Source of the DNA: Leuctra nigra
Lineage: Eukaryota > Arthropoda > Insecta > Plecoptera > Leuctridae
Reading direction: 5' to 3'
DNA: 64,000 bases
Assembly (NCBI GenBank): GCA_934045905.1
Contig: OW203769.1
Span: forward strand, 24,025,705-24,089,704
Shown here: positions 12,701 to 25,190 of the stretch, piece after piece
Numbering within the stretch: position 1 is the stretch's first letter
How the letters are laid out: each line of letters starts with the position of its first letter
Notes under the pieces: model-generated
Told to the model about the DNA's origin: nothing
Seen by the model: only the letters and a program-made list of their open reading frames with translations
Database searches by the model: none
Translations under genes and position numbers: made by a program

Positions 12701-13930
12701 CAATCACCGAAAAAAAGAAATGAAAACTCGCCGAAACATCTACCTATAATAGTCTTTGTTTTCTCTGCCCTCCTATTCAAGGAAAAGTGAATAATTGTTC
12801 AATTAATCTTTGGTATGAATTACAGCATGAATATATTGAATGAATATATATTATAATAATATATAATAATATAATAATATATATTCATGATATAGCATGA
12901 ATATAGGTATATGAATATATTACAGTATGAATATCCATCTCTATGAATGACGAAACCCCGAACTGAAAAGTTTTTATAGCAAGTGCCTAATTTATATAAT
13001 TAATTTTTCACTTTATTAATTCACTCAACTAGTAAAGATTCGCACAGTTGCTAAATCTATTACTTAGTGTGTAAAATAGATTAATATTTATGTAAGATCG
13101 CCCACAAGAAATTCGGTCCTTGTTTCATTACTGAATTCCATTTTGAATGTTCATATTTTGAATAAATATTCATTATTAGGCTTCGGAATCGAGATATTCA
13201 TCAAATATACCAAATTGTTTTTAATATTTTCAATATTAATTTTTTAATTAACTCAATATTCATGATGAGGCTGTTTTAATATAGACTTCTGTATTCGAAA
13301 TCGATATACCTACCTATTTAAACATTATAACTATAAATATTAAGCTCTATTTATTCATTTATTTTACCTTTCCTCTCAGACACTGATGAGATCCATCTTC
13401 TGCATCTTGTTTTAAGCCCATTAGAATTATCTAATACTAAATATTACACAATATTGCGTGAGTTACATAGCATTCAAGGCAGATGTTTTAAAATGTAAAA
13501 TACGAATACCTACAGCATTTTTACTGACGAGTTTTTTTTATTTGTTTTTAATTTGTTGATTTTACTTTTATAAGTTAATGATTAATTAATTTTTAAAACC
13601 CATGGCATTAAGAAAAAAAACAAAAAATAATTCTATGGCTATCCAAAATTCTCTTGACTCTCGAGATAATTTTCGCTTCACTAAAATATAATTGATTACA
13701 AAAATATAAATCTTCGTCGGATAAAAATTGCCCTGCGATACGGATGAAGTCTTGCGAGAGCAATCTCACACGGGAGGCTGGATATCCGGTTGTTGCAGGC
13801 ACTGGGCCAAATAGGTCGATCTATTGACGAGAATTTAATAGACAGATGAGCGAAGAACGCGGCAAACTACCTTGTGTTCCAATACCACTCACCTAGTGCA
13901 CCCATAAAGCCTGTAGTGGTCTCAATAGTG
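12701..13930. other. AT-rich non-coding stretch
   Basis: A+T-rich with an ATATAATAATAT microsatellite-like patch (12835-12900). No supported gene. The minus-strand open frame 13608-13802 has no recognisable domain. Confidence 0.5.
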
Positions 13931-13944
13931 GCATCCCTGGTACA

Positions 13945-15108
13945 ATTTAGTGGCATATAGTTGGTATAATAGTCACTAGTGATGGAACCTGGTAGCATAT
14001 AGTTGGTATAATAGTCCACTAGTGATGGAACGTGGTGGCATATAGTTGATATAATAGTCCACTAGTGATACAACTTGGTGTCATAAAGTTGGTCTAAAAG
14101 TCCACTAGTGATATAACTTGGTGGCATATAGTTGGTATAATAGTCCACTAGTGATATAACTTGGTGGCATATAGTTGGTACAATTGTCCACTAGTGATAC
14201 AACTTGGTGTCATAAAGTTGGTCTAAAAGTCCACTAGTGATATAACTTGGTGGCATATAGTTGGTCTAAAAGTCCACCAGTGATACAACTTGGTGTCATA
14301 TAGTTGGTCTAAAAGTCCACTAGTGATGTAACTTGGTGGCATATAGTTGGTACAATTGTCCACTAGTGATACAACTTGGTGTCATATAGTTGGTCTAAAA
14401 GTCCACTAGTGATATAACTTGGTGGCATATAGTTGGTCTAAAAGTCCACCAGTGATATAACTTGGTGGCATATAGTTGGTCTAAAAGTCCACTAGTGATA
14501 TAACTTGGTGGCATATAGTTGGTCTAAAAGTCCACTAGTGATATAACTTGGTGGCATATAGTTGGTCTAAAAGTCCACCAGTGATATAACTTGGTGGCAT
14601 ATAGTTGGTCTAAAAGTCCACCAGTGATATAACTTGGTGGCATATAGTTGGTCTAAAAGTCCACTAGTGATATAACTTGGTGGCATATAGTTGGTCTAAA
14701 AGTCCACTAGTGATATAACTTGGTGGCATATAGTTGGTCTAAAAGTCCACTAGTGATATAACTTGGTGGCATATAGTTGGTACAATTGTCCACTAGTGAT
14801 ACAACTTGGTGGCATATAGTTGGTCTAAAAGTCCACTAGTGATATAACTTGGTGGCATATAGTTGGTACAATTGTCCACTAGTGATACAACTTGGTGGCA
14901 TATAGTTGGTATAATAGTCCACTAGTGATATAACTTGGTGGCTTATAGTTGGTACAATAGTCCACTAGTGATACAACTTGGTGGCATATAGTTGGTATAA
15001 GAGTCCACTAGTGATGGAACGTGGTGGCATATAGTTGGTACAATAGTCCACTAGTGACATAACTTGGTGGCATATAGTTGGTCTAATAGAGTCACTAGTG
15101 ATACAATT
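13945..15108. repeat. Minisatellite, 43-bp unit, about 27 copies
   Basis: Constant 43-bp spacing of GTCCACTAGTGAT. Each unit contains GGCATATAGTTGGT and the perfect 8-bp palindrome CACTAGTG. Subtypes alternate (TATAATAG, TCTAAAAG, TACAATTG before the palindrome). The outer units are the most diverged, and the first and last lack a C next to the palindrome, as expected for array edges. Confidence 0.97.
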
Positions 15109-15365
15109 TGCATTTGTTCGTATTAGCCTGACTAGCAAAACAAGAATACATTTTGAGTGGTCATCCTTTCATATAAACTTGCATATAGCCCTTTACTTAT
15201 CGTAAGTTAAATTTGCACTTTTTTTCTTAACATTTACCTCCATACTACGCGTTTGCAGATTTCAAAATTAAGCATGTAAAAAATGAACACTACTCTAATG
15301 ACATTAGGATTTGTTTCAAATAAATTTTCTGATTTTCATTTCTGGTGTTATAGCTTATGAACCAG

Positions 15366-16248
15366 CAGTGGCATCGGAACCGGGGGGGCAGCAGGGGAAC
15401 GTGCCCCCCCTAGACGTCTGAAGGGGGGGCAAGAGTATCAATCTGCCCCCCCTGGCAACGCATAATATATTTTAAAAGGTCTGAATATCAAAAAAAATCG
15501 CTGCGCGGCATTGTTGTTATGTGAGAGTCTTCTTACGAAATTCAATTGATTTTGTTATTTTACACCAAAATCATTTTAACACTGCCTAGAGTAATAAAGT
15601 TTGAGAAAATCGCTGCGGGGCATATTTATATGAACATTCCTGATATGAGTGAATGATTAACCTTTGTTTTCTTAAAATTAAAATAAAATGCACCAAAATC
15701 ATTTGAAATTCAAAAAAAATCCGCTGCGCGGCATTTTTATGTGAAATGTCTGAGATTTAATTTCATAAAGCATTTCAAATTGGACCTATTGTGAATGTGA
15801 AAAAATGCGGAGATATCATCCAAAACTAATCACTTTTCAAGTGCATATTACCTACTTATATAATTTTATGACACATTTTCCACACATATTTTTTTAATCA
15901 CTTTTTTTGGCAGTCCTGACGTGAAGTGGATCGGATCCAATTTACCAACAAATAATGTCGACCATTTATTTGTTCAGAGAAAGATCGGTTTAAAAAGTGT
16001 GAAATCACGTAGAAACGCTCCAAATTCATTCTTGAAATTCAAAATTTTCCCGGGGCTGTGCGCCCCGGACCCGCATTGTGCTGAGGGGCCCTCCCCCCAG
16101 ACCCCCCATTGTTTCCTTTGGCAATCGTGTTTCCCACACACATAGTCATTTACTGTATTATCTTCTCCCTTACAATTTAGTACCTAACTTACCTAGATCC
16201 TAAGCAAAGTGTGCCTCCCCCTGAGAAAATAGACTTCCGACGCCACTG
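15366..16248. mobile_element. Non-autonomous hAT-like element B
   Basis: Termini CAGTGGCATCGGA and (complement) CAGTGGCGTCGGA match at 12 of 13 bases. The 8-bp duplication TGAACCAG is exact at 15358-15365 and 16249-16256. The 883-bp interior has three direct modules about 110 bp apart containing CGCTGCG(C/G)GGCAT (near 15500, 15610, 15720) and a G/C-rich hairpin segment at about 16049-16112. No transposase frame. The target site is about 22 bases inside the intron after the glypican donor at 16277. Confidence 0.92.
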
Positions 16249-16277
16249 TGAACCAGGTACCATTTTCCTCGTCTTAC

Positions 16278-17050
16278 CTTCTTCTCCAGCTCGGGTCCGT
16301 TCTCCATCGCGTACATGATCGCCTCCAGTATCCTCGAATCCAGCGTCGTCAACACCTGTTCGACGTCCAGAGCGACGCCCCTGCCGGCCTCCTGGCCCTT
16401 GACAGCGACGACCAGCCTCTCCGTCGCCTCGACGTACCCGTTCCACGGCAGATCGAGCTCCGCGGCATGCTGCGTCAAACATCCGCGCAGCACGTTCAGG
16501 CAGTACCCCGCACACGGTTTCACGTGGCGAACCAGACCCTGACACCGCGCACAGTAGGACATCCGCAGCAGTGCCGTGTGGCACTCGTGGTTCTCGCTGC
16601 CGCCTCCGTTCAGCAGCATGTCAGTGCTGTTCAGAACTTCGGCGCCGAGATTCAAGGCCTGAAGCAGGACTCGGGTTGCTTCCATCGTCTTGGAGACGCT
16701 CGCGCTAAGTTGACGTGGTACTCCTCCGAAAGGCTGGATCTCCGGCATGGCAGCCCGCAAGCACGACTTGTAATCGGCCGAGAAGTCTCTGAGATGTGGA
16801 TTGACCGCGTGGTGGTAGATCAACGGGAAGAGGTCCGTGAAGAAGGTCTTGACGGAGTCGTCTAGACTCGGCTCGCCTGGATTGGTGACGGTTGACGTGT
16901 TCGGCTGAGGCGTCGTGGAGAGGTAGGAGGCGATGTCCGCGTAGAGACGGGCGATGGCGGGCCGCGATAGCCGGGCGATGTTCTCGTAGACTTGTGTGAA
17001 CAGGGACTCGGTTTTGTTCAGGGATTGTCGAGTCAGTTCGGCCACGTGAC
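16278..17050 (-). CDS. dally: dally-class glypican, large N-lobe exon
   Basis: Main glypican exon, 257 complete codons plus a split one. Counting from the Val codon at 17045, it contains FTDLFPLIYHH (about 69-79), SCLRA (94-98), PFGGVPRQL (105-113), LQALNLGAEVLNSTD (128-142) and the cysteine signature from C165 to C189 (C-x2-C-x-GL ... KPC-x3-C-x6-C). LQALNLG-x-EV and the D-x-LFP segment resemble the GPC3/GPC5 class, which includes fly Dally, more than the GPC4/6/Dlp class; this is recalled similarity, not a search. N-glycosylation sequons: N10, N49, N139. Cysteines are at 95, 155, 165, 168, 178, 182 and 189. The spacing between GL and KPC (V-R-H) is one residue longer than in vertebrate glypicans as I remember them. 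The acceptor is TTTCCACAG; the donor AAG|GTAAGA ends the exon in phase 0. The GTG at 17045 is not a start codon, because the frame runs back to the acceptor. The furin, heparan-sulfate and GPI regions are not in the window. Confidence 0.93.
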
Positions 17051-19500
17051 CTGTGGAAAGAAGAAGATGTTGTGTTAGTAATCATGGAATTATTACTGTT
17101 GAAAGCATCAAAAAACATACGCGCTCTCTTAAAGGATTGTTAATTTGCCAATTAGAAATTGGATAAAACGAACTAATCTATGCCTGCAAATGACTGTACG
17201 CATGTCGCATCCTCCGAGCATATAGGTCGCATCCCGGTCCCATTATTCTTCATTGTCTTCACTCACCTTCAAGAAATATTATCCGACTTCACTCTTTACA
17301 CATAGTAGTATAGTATTTCTTATTCGGTTTTCTTGCCTTGTCTCCAGACAGGAGACCATCTTCTCCACTTATTCCTCTTTCTCGTTCTCCAACTCTTCGT
17401 CCTTTAGGCTGGCCACAAACTCCGTAAATTTCTCTTGGTGTTAACACTTTCCTACACTTTCAGCTCATATACTTCCTACGCCCACGTTGTTCTTGGTCTT
17501 CCTAAATTCTTTTCCCAACAACGCCTCTTCAGTGATATACTTTTCGTGGTATTCTCTCTTTCTCCATGTATCACTAAAAATACTTTTAAAGTTGTATAGA
17601 ACAGTGTGAATTACTTATTGTATTACAACTTGTATGCAAAATATTGCGCAACATCCATCTTATGCAGCATAATCATTCACTAGGTGTTTTGGGTTTTGGG
17701 TTTTTTTCTTCTGGAGTTTTGGAAGGTTTTTCCATACTCGAAACTGCCCTACTGGAAAGCTGCCCTACTGAAAATTGCCCTACTAGGAAGACCCATTGCT
17801 TTTTCTTCCGTTTGAGTGCGAATAGAAATTTCACACAAAAAAACTAATACTGTACTTTATACAATGATGTGGATCAGAGCCCTTGATTGATGGTTGTGGA
17901 TTCAGTGCGGATTTTGTTCTGTGCCTGTGTATAGGCCTTGAAAAGGGCCGGATTGCCGTTAATCACACTATATGTCATTCACGCACGTAGGGCATTATTC
18001 TCGTTATTATTACATGACTTGTATTTTTGCTACTCCGAAGTTGCGATTAATACCAAAATACCAAAATCAAATCGATATGGAAATAAGGATTATTTTGAGC
18101 GTTTTAGATATATGTTAATTTATTTTTGAATTAGATATTTATCTTCCAAATAGTTTTTAGAGTTTATAATATTATGTTTCCCTTACAATTCGCATCCATC
18201 TGAAATAGTCAAATCACTTCAATATCTGTCATATTATACAGTAGAAAATGAAACAAACAATTTTTTTTTCAGAATACCGACTACCTATGTATACAAAAAA
18301 GTAAATGTTACTAGTTATACCCATTTTCCCGAATACACATAAGTATTTTTCGCACGTCACCATTTACAAAATAGATCATATCTAATAGCAATTCGGAATC
18401 CGCACTTGACTATCACGCGAACTTGAGACCACTCGAGTGCCGCCATCGCTCTCGAGATCCCGCACTCCACAGCCTCTTGGTCCATTAACAACGCGAATAC
18501 ATCTTGAAGAGTTCCATTAATCCTCTCTCAGCCGGCTGCTGGAGGAATGTGCGTCACGTGATCATCTCGCACGCGATGGCGGCGCACGCGCAGTCGTCAC
18601 AGCGTTGGGCGCCAATGTAACGGTGTATTCCTCACAATTTCACAGCTGTTCCATTTCAATTACTGGACAATTGAACAATTTATTTAGTTGTTCTTCCTAA
18701 GTTGTTTTCAAAATTTGAAAAAAATCACAATAAGTGAAATAAGTGCAAAATATTAATATTTTTTCAAAATTTTATTTAATAATATGTATGCATGTAATTA
18801 ACTGCAATACTGTGGTCACTCATGTTACAATAATGGCTCCATCAAAAACATATCTATTAGTTAGTAACCATTTTCTCCCTAACTAACCATTTAAAATGAG
18901 TCTCATTATCTTGTATGGCAAATCACATCTACCAGTCATAATAATAAATTATTTAAGATTTTCTAATTAACAATTATCATAATAAAATTAATTGATATAT
19001 CGGTCACTCATGTTACAAAATGCGGTCACTCATGTTACACATCCCTTTTTAAGCAGGAAATTAGTCAAAAAACGAGTTAAAGTGTGAAGTTATTCATCTT
19101 AAACAGATTATAAACTCATTGAATAAATTTTAGAATTTTTTAAAAAAAATTCAATATCAATTTTTTTATAGGTATTAAAATGTTTATATATTTTTTTTAA
19201 ATAATGTATTAAAAAACGCAAAACATTTTTTTTCTGGCTCACGTATTTGTAAATTAGTTGAAGTTGACGAAATTAAACTGCCCTAAAAAAAGATTTTCCA
19301 GGAAATGATGCGTTTTCGACAAAATGTAATCGTTCAAGTGCGGTCAATTGTAGAATATTCATATCAGCTCAAAAACAATTGTATGCCAACAATCTTTATA
19401 ACCATCTTTAAATAAAAAAAAAATAAAAACACTCAATAATTTTTTTCTCAAAAAGTATCCCTATTCATTTTTATAGAATGACCCTTTTAGCTTTGGGTTT
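17051..19500. other. Intron start-proximal stretch without genes
   Basis: AT-rich. A CpG-bearing, non-repetitive patch at about 18380-18620 (with GTCACGTGATC and GGCGGCGCACGCGC) stands out and is a candidate regulatory or conserved element. The word GGTCACTCATGTTACA occurs three times (about 18814, 19003, 19025). Confidence 0.4.
18812..19042 (+). repeat. GGTCACTCATGTTACA, three copies
   Basis: Three near-identical 16-nt words in the same orientation, the last two only about 21 bases apart. Function unknown; possibly remnants of an element with internal repeats. Confidence 0.6.
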
Positions 19501-19524
19501 TAAAACTGTATTCGTAAATGGACA

Positions 19525-19605
19525 CAGCTGGGCGGGCCGCACCAAAGTACGTCGCGGGCCTCATGCGTCCCGCGGGCCGCGGGCCGTAGTTTGCCCAGGC
19601 CTGCT
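19525..19605. mobile_element. hAT-like terminus, GCCCAGGCCTG type
   Basis: The GC-rich GCGGGCCGCGGGCCGTAG followed by TTTGCCCAGGCCTG is the mirror of the CAGGCCTGGGCAAAC terminus recalled from several animal hAT families. No matching left end was seen nearby, so it is a fragment. Confidence 0.55.
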
Positions 19606-19685
19606 TAATTCTCATCCCTAGTATCCAGAAATAAATTCAAATTAGTATTATTTTTACTTTCAATTCGAACCTAAGAGTATCTTTA

Positions 19686-21007
19686 TTGAGCGAGCGAAGC
19701 GAGCGTCTCCATTTGGCTCTTTTGGCACGGACCTCTGTTTTTTTTTTGTTTGTTTTTTTTTTTCTGTTACTGACGATATACAGGTCAGAGATTTTCTTCG
19801 ATCGAGCTGAAATTTTGCACACATGTACGTAACATTTCTGATTGTTGCAGACCCTAATTTTTTTGAAATCCATTGATTGGTTCAAATTTAAAAAAAATTA
19901 ACTCTCGATTGGTTGTTTTGATCAAATTGAAATTTTGACAAGTCATTACCCCCAACATTGTACCCAATCAAACAAAGTTTCAGCCAAATCCTCCCATTGG
20001 TTAAAATTTAAAACCATCTTTCCTGTGTTTTTAGAAATTTAAACTATAACCGATTGAACGATCAACTTATAACTTCGCATGATGGTTGGGTCCAACATTA
20101 TCTGCATTTTTGACAATTTTCATACTAATCTGTGTTTAAATCCAAACGTTATTGACATTTTACGGACTATTAGCGTGTTGGCTGTCAAATTCACGGCGAC
20201 TTCGACTCTTCAGTTCAAGGCAAGGTAGTTAGAGCAGAAACTTTCAAACGCAAATGAAACTGATAATGACCGTTCAACAGTCGATCTGATATTGTGTAGA
20301 CACACTTATATCATATGAGTGGTCTCAGGTATATTTTTTGAAGGAGATCCTGTGATTTTTGAAAATTAACACGGAACAGTTCAATCATAAAGGTTCAATT
20401 GATCAACTTAAAGCTTTGCATGGTTATTTGGACCAATATTTTAGGAATGTTTTGAGATTTCTATACAAATCTGTGGCGAAATTTTAGAATTATTGGCTTT
20501 TAATGACATTTTCGATAGACAGAATTTCGGTTCGAGGTGTTGCGCGTATCCGTGCTCGCTCATCAACGCGTTACTCAGATTCATTGGTTAAAATTTAAAT
20601 AAATATCTCCTGATAGGCTGAAAAATGAAAACGGTCTTCGATAATTCTGATCAAACTCATATTTTGCATGATCATTAAGACCAATATTGTCTCTTATTTT
20701 ACAAAATTTCATCCCAATCAGTTAAGAACGTATGAAGTTATTTACATTTTTAATATCTGTCAGTAATGAAGTATCGAAATGAATGTTTTCCAGTGCCAAT
20801 TGAAAATTGATTCTGATTTGCTTTATGAACCAGGTGCTTAGATGCTATTTTAAAGTTTCGATGAAAAGCATACACTTTTAAGTTGATATCATAATCAATT
20901 CCATATGGATGTATATGTTTTCTGTGCGTTGTGTACGCATTTCCGGTTCGAGAATTTGCACGTACCCGTGCTCGCTCATCAACGCGTTACACTGAGCGTT
21001 TTCCTAG
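19686..21007 (+). mobile_element. Helitron-like element, copy 1
   Basis: The 3' end has a 5-bp stem AACGC (20981-20985) / GCGTT (20996-21000) followed by TTCCTAG, then host T. This fits the Helitron rule of a hairpin shortly before a CTRR end. The left edge is set where similarity to 31003 begins (GAGCGAGCGAAGCGAGCG). The interior carries degenerate modules of ATTGGTTAAAATTTAAA and GATCAACTTAAA...TTTGCAT...ACCAATATT repeated about four times. A partial second 3'-end-like block lies at 20525-20571. No Rep/helicase frame: non-autonomous. The 5' TC end is not resolved. Confidence 0.6.
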
Positions 21008-23346
21008 TAAAGTATACCTTGAAAAAAATCGTGAAAAGAGGTGGCGCTAATAAGAATGCTAATGACGAGCTATGTCTGCCTAATATTGGGAGGAACCATT
21101 TAGTAGAACAATGCGCCTCCCCGACTAGATTGTTCCGTCGTCTACAAGCGGATCATTGACCCAAGAACACCGTTCACTAATATGGCGAAAACCAAAACCG
21201 GAATCCATTTCATTTCGAGTATTCAACTGTCAAAATGAGAAAAACAAAAAAACTTTTGTCGCAGTGGTTCTTAAAATGCACCAACCTAATTCGCGTTTAA
21301 CGGCGAAGTGGGTGGCACCTGGCGGTAGACGACTGAACTAGGCAAAACCGTATTGGCACAGCAAGGATGGCAGCTCAGCATGCGTTTTCGTATAATTTCT
21401 ACCAGTATTTACTCTACAATAGTTTGTAAAGGAGCATTCCGATTGAACCCATTCTTCATGTGTGATTGATAACAGATATTCCCTTGTTCCGCAATGCCAA
21501 AATAAAGCTCGGTATAATTTGTTTATGCATTTGTTTCGAAGAATGCCGTTATGCTGTCCAAATGGGCACATGCCTGCAATATTGGAAAGAAACCATCAAA
21601 GTAAAATGTTCGTGTGCACTTCCTATTAATGTTACAAGTAAATTAATGAATCATGGCAAATAAGGTTTCATAGGTTACATAATTCTGGATTAATTTTAAG
21701 TTCTCAATTCGAATGTTCAGTCCTGTTATTCTTCAATAGTTTCTTAGATAGGTACCTACCTATAGTTTGTTATTTTAAATTCTGAATTTTACTTTCGAAA
21801 TTTAAATAATTTTTGATTGATCTGAGGGATGGTAATACTTTTATAATGAATGACAAATAATAATTGGTGACTCCCTGTAAATAGTTATTCGTGAGTTCCA
21901 GCAAAAAAATGATTAAAAGACATTGAAAAGGAAGGTTTCATAAGGTCACATAGAAAGCAGTTGTGTTGCATATATGATTTTACACAAATTTTGTAGCATG
22001 TGATGTGATATTGTCTACATGGATATAACTATAAGACAATTAAAACGCCATCGATCCTTGCCGTCGATCACATCTGTACTACCTCTACATCAGAAGTTGA
22101 AGGGCGGAAGTCCCCTTACTCGATTTTGCGTTGCGCACTTTGTTTTGTATTGTATTGTTTATTCAGCCATAAAATGTACATAACATACGGACATTGTCAA
22201 CAATGTAATCAATCTCTATCAATTTCTTACATAATGGTTCATGTCACCACTACAAATGTGATTAGATGAGCCAAGAAATACTGGTTTATACGGCTGATAA
22301 GCTCACCTGAAGAATCATTAAAATGAACTTCCGCCCTTCTACCTCTGAGCAAGACATTATTTATATAAATATTTATAACGACTTCATGTACAAACAAACA
22401 ATACATACAAACTAATATGTAAAATATAAGTTTGCAGCTAGAGGAACTCTATTCTAACTGCAGTCTTCTAACACCGCGGTTATATCATCACATTATTAAA
22501 TGTTTCGCATTTAATATGGCCCCACCTTCATATAATAGCTGCTGAAAATTGTTAGCAATATCATAACAGAGTATATTTCTACTGCCGATGCTTTCATAAT
22601 TCGAGATAATAAATAAAAGAACATTATACCGCAACGCGACACATGTTAGGAGCAGGCAATCATACGATTTTGAGCGACCATCTTGCATCGACACTAGCGC
22701 TGCCTAGAGGGTCTGGTAAACGCGAATAATGCGAACTGAGAGTGTAGAAAAGATAGCCAATACTCAGTGAAACATAGTATGAGTGGCTCGCTGCTTGTAT
22801 TTAATAGTAATTGAGATGTCACTAGTCATCCCCACCTATCTCACTTTCAAGTAAATTATCTTGTATTTTAGAATTTTTTTATTTTTATGAAGAACAGCCA
22901 TAAGAGAAATAAAATAAACAATATAGTGCAGTGTGTACTTAGTTCATGATACTTCTATATTATTTGGAAGAAATTACTCATTTGGTTTTTGAGATAATTT
23001 TGGTAAAAATCATATTTCTTTCATCACATATTCAAAATCTGAAAAATCGTGTAACGGTAATTAAAGTTTTATAAGCATCGCTTCATTTAAAAAATTAACC
23101 ACTAGTGTTTAAAAATGTATGCCACATAAAATAGTAGACAGCTATTTTGGTCGACATTTATATTCTGTGTTTATGTGGCGCATTCTATTGTAACAGAACC
23201 ACTTGTTTGTTATTGTGTACCACATCAATTCTAGTTTTGCGGTTTCCCATTAGGCCACACGAGTGCGTCGAACGCCGACCGAGGCGAAACTGGTGGCAAT
23301 TAGTATTAACTACACGAATTACAATACAAATACACATATTTCATAC
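21008..23346. other. Intronic stretch without genes
   Basis: AT-rich, with TAGGTACCTACCTA at about 21750. No supported coding exon. Short open frames here lack codon bias or motifs. Confidence 0.5.
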
Positions 23347-24314
23347 CAGTGGCGTGCACTCAATGGAAGCAAGGGAAGCATTGCTTCCCCTTCCTTTTCC
23401 ATTCCAACAATATTAAAATATAATAATTATATGTATAATAATTTAATCTTTTTACAAAAATATTCATCACTTAATACTACTTATAGAATTCTTATTACGA
23501 ACACAAATGTCACCACTTTCGCTCTGATTTCAAAGTAAACGCGGTTTCTAAAAACAGGAGGTGGGCAAGGCGCGTGCGCACGCATACACTTGCCTCGGCT
23601 CGGCAGTCGGCCGGCTCCAAGGGATTCACTTTTCGAATTGCTTCCAATCTCTCGCTCTATATACGGGAGTTACGCATGCATTAGGTGATTTGCCTGCAAT
23701 CAAATATGTTAATCTGCAGCCACCTGAAAGTATTGTCAATAATAAAAACTTATTTTGCCATGATAATAACATTATTTGCCGGTCTAAACACAAAGCATTT
23801 CTGTGTAAAATGCGTCTATTTCTGCAGGCGTATTCTAGCCAAGGGAAGCAAATCGGAGAGTTGCATCCACAGTCCGAACGCAGCCGAACTACTCCCGAGT
23901 TGACACGATTGGAACGAACATGTGATCGGTCGGTGACAGTGCTCAAGAGCGGTTGAATGTCTAAACTTGTAATATCTACAAAATATTGCAGTTTCGGATT
24001 CTCAGTTCAGTTTACGCATTTCTACAAAGTTTTTGTATAACTGTATTTGCCCTCGTATTTGCCTTCAAAAAACTAATGATTAAAATATAAAAAATTAGTC
24101 TGAAAATCCTCCTTTGACCATTTCTTAAATTCAAGTAATCTTCCAAAAAGGTACTTTCAAAATCGTTTTTAACCATCTAAAATTAGTCAAATTTTAAAAA
24201 ATTCCCTGCGGGGCTAAGCTGGGGGGCAAGCCCCCCAGACCCCCCTCCGGGTCTGGCCAAATTTCTTTCCTGGCAATTTGCTTCCCTCACTTCAAATGTC
24301 ACGGCACGCCACTG
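23347..24314. mobile_element. Non-autonomous hAT-like element C
   Basis: Termini CAGTGGCGTGC in inverted orientation and a perfect 8-bp duplication TTTCATAC (23339-23346 and 24315-24322). 968 bp. Subterminal GAAGCAAGGGAAGC on the left and GGCAATTTGCTTCCC on the right extend the inverted symmetry. A G/C-rich hairpin segment (about 24211-24250) resembles those of elements A and B. A 131-codon open frame (23561-23956) is not transposase-like. Confidence 0.92.
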
Positions 24315-25190
24315 TTTCATACACACATCCAGTACGCGAGTTTCCATTGTGCCTTGTGTTCTAAAGTGGTCTCGGAGTCTCATATACTGACATGTTAAAA
24401 TTAGTGATCTTACCTTCTTATTATGCAGAGGAAATTATATGTTTTGACTATTATTATACTAGATATTTATACTAGATACTAGATATATACTAGATATTTC
24501 TGCCATAGCGAAGGAGTAATTATTCATGTTGCACTTGTTATCGCTTTTAAAACTGTATTCGTAATTGTGGGAGCGTATATAGGAACAAAACTCTATTAAA
24601 AAATTTAGGAAAAAGTCAGAAAGTCTATTTGTCGATGAATACATTTTGAGGACCGCAGTCATCTTTCAGTGCTGACTGCTGCCAACAGGAAACTTTTTTC
24701 TATCAAGGTAAGCTATTAGCGCCTGGCGGAATATTCAACAAGATTTTAGAAAATTCTCATTTCACCCAAAACATGATTGAAATTTTTGTATCTTCACTTG
24801 GTTAGCCTAGCTCAAAATGTGCATTCTAAATAAATGTTCACAAGTTTTAATTCTGCCTAACCAAAGAGTTTTTTTTAGTTGCCTAATTTGCGATTTTTTT
24901 TCGAATTTGTTACATATCCAAAAATGTGTAATTTAAAGTGAATTTGGAATTTTTCTATGAGTTTTGGACTAATGTATGATATCAAAGGGGGGAAAAATAA
25001 AAACCAACCATAAGACGTAGGAGGACGGAAGGGTAAGTATTTTAAATGCCCCCCGCGGGTCACTTTTATTTTTTTTTTAATCATTAAAATGACCATGATA
25101 ATAATGTTTAAAAAAATATTATTAAAATATGACAGAAAGAAATACCATAATAATGTCGAAATGAAAGAGAACAACGTTCACCTATCCTCT
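24315..25190. other. Intronic stretch without genes
   Basis: AT-rich, with short local ACTAGATAT repeats near 24460-24500. Nothing else recognised. Confidence 0.5.

Noticed and set aside
13608..13802. 64-codon minus-strand frame considered as an exon
   Set aside because: AT-rich tail, no family motif, no clear acceptor.
3787..15108. CRISPR-like arrays
   Set aside because: Units are contiguous tandem copies without unique spacers, and the genome is eukaryotic.
17043..17045. GTG at 17045 as glypican start codon
   Set aside because: The frame continues upstream to a splice acceptor that matches the phase of the 44-kb exon; glypicans start with a signal peptide.
23561..23956. 131-codon frame within hAT-like element C as a transposase
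   Set aside because: No RNase H-like DDE/hAT dimerisation motifs; frames on the other strand are equally open.
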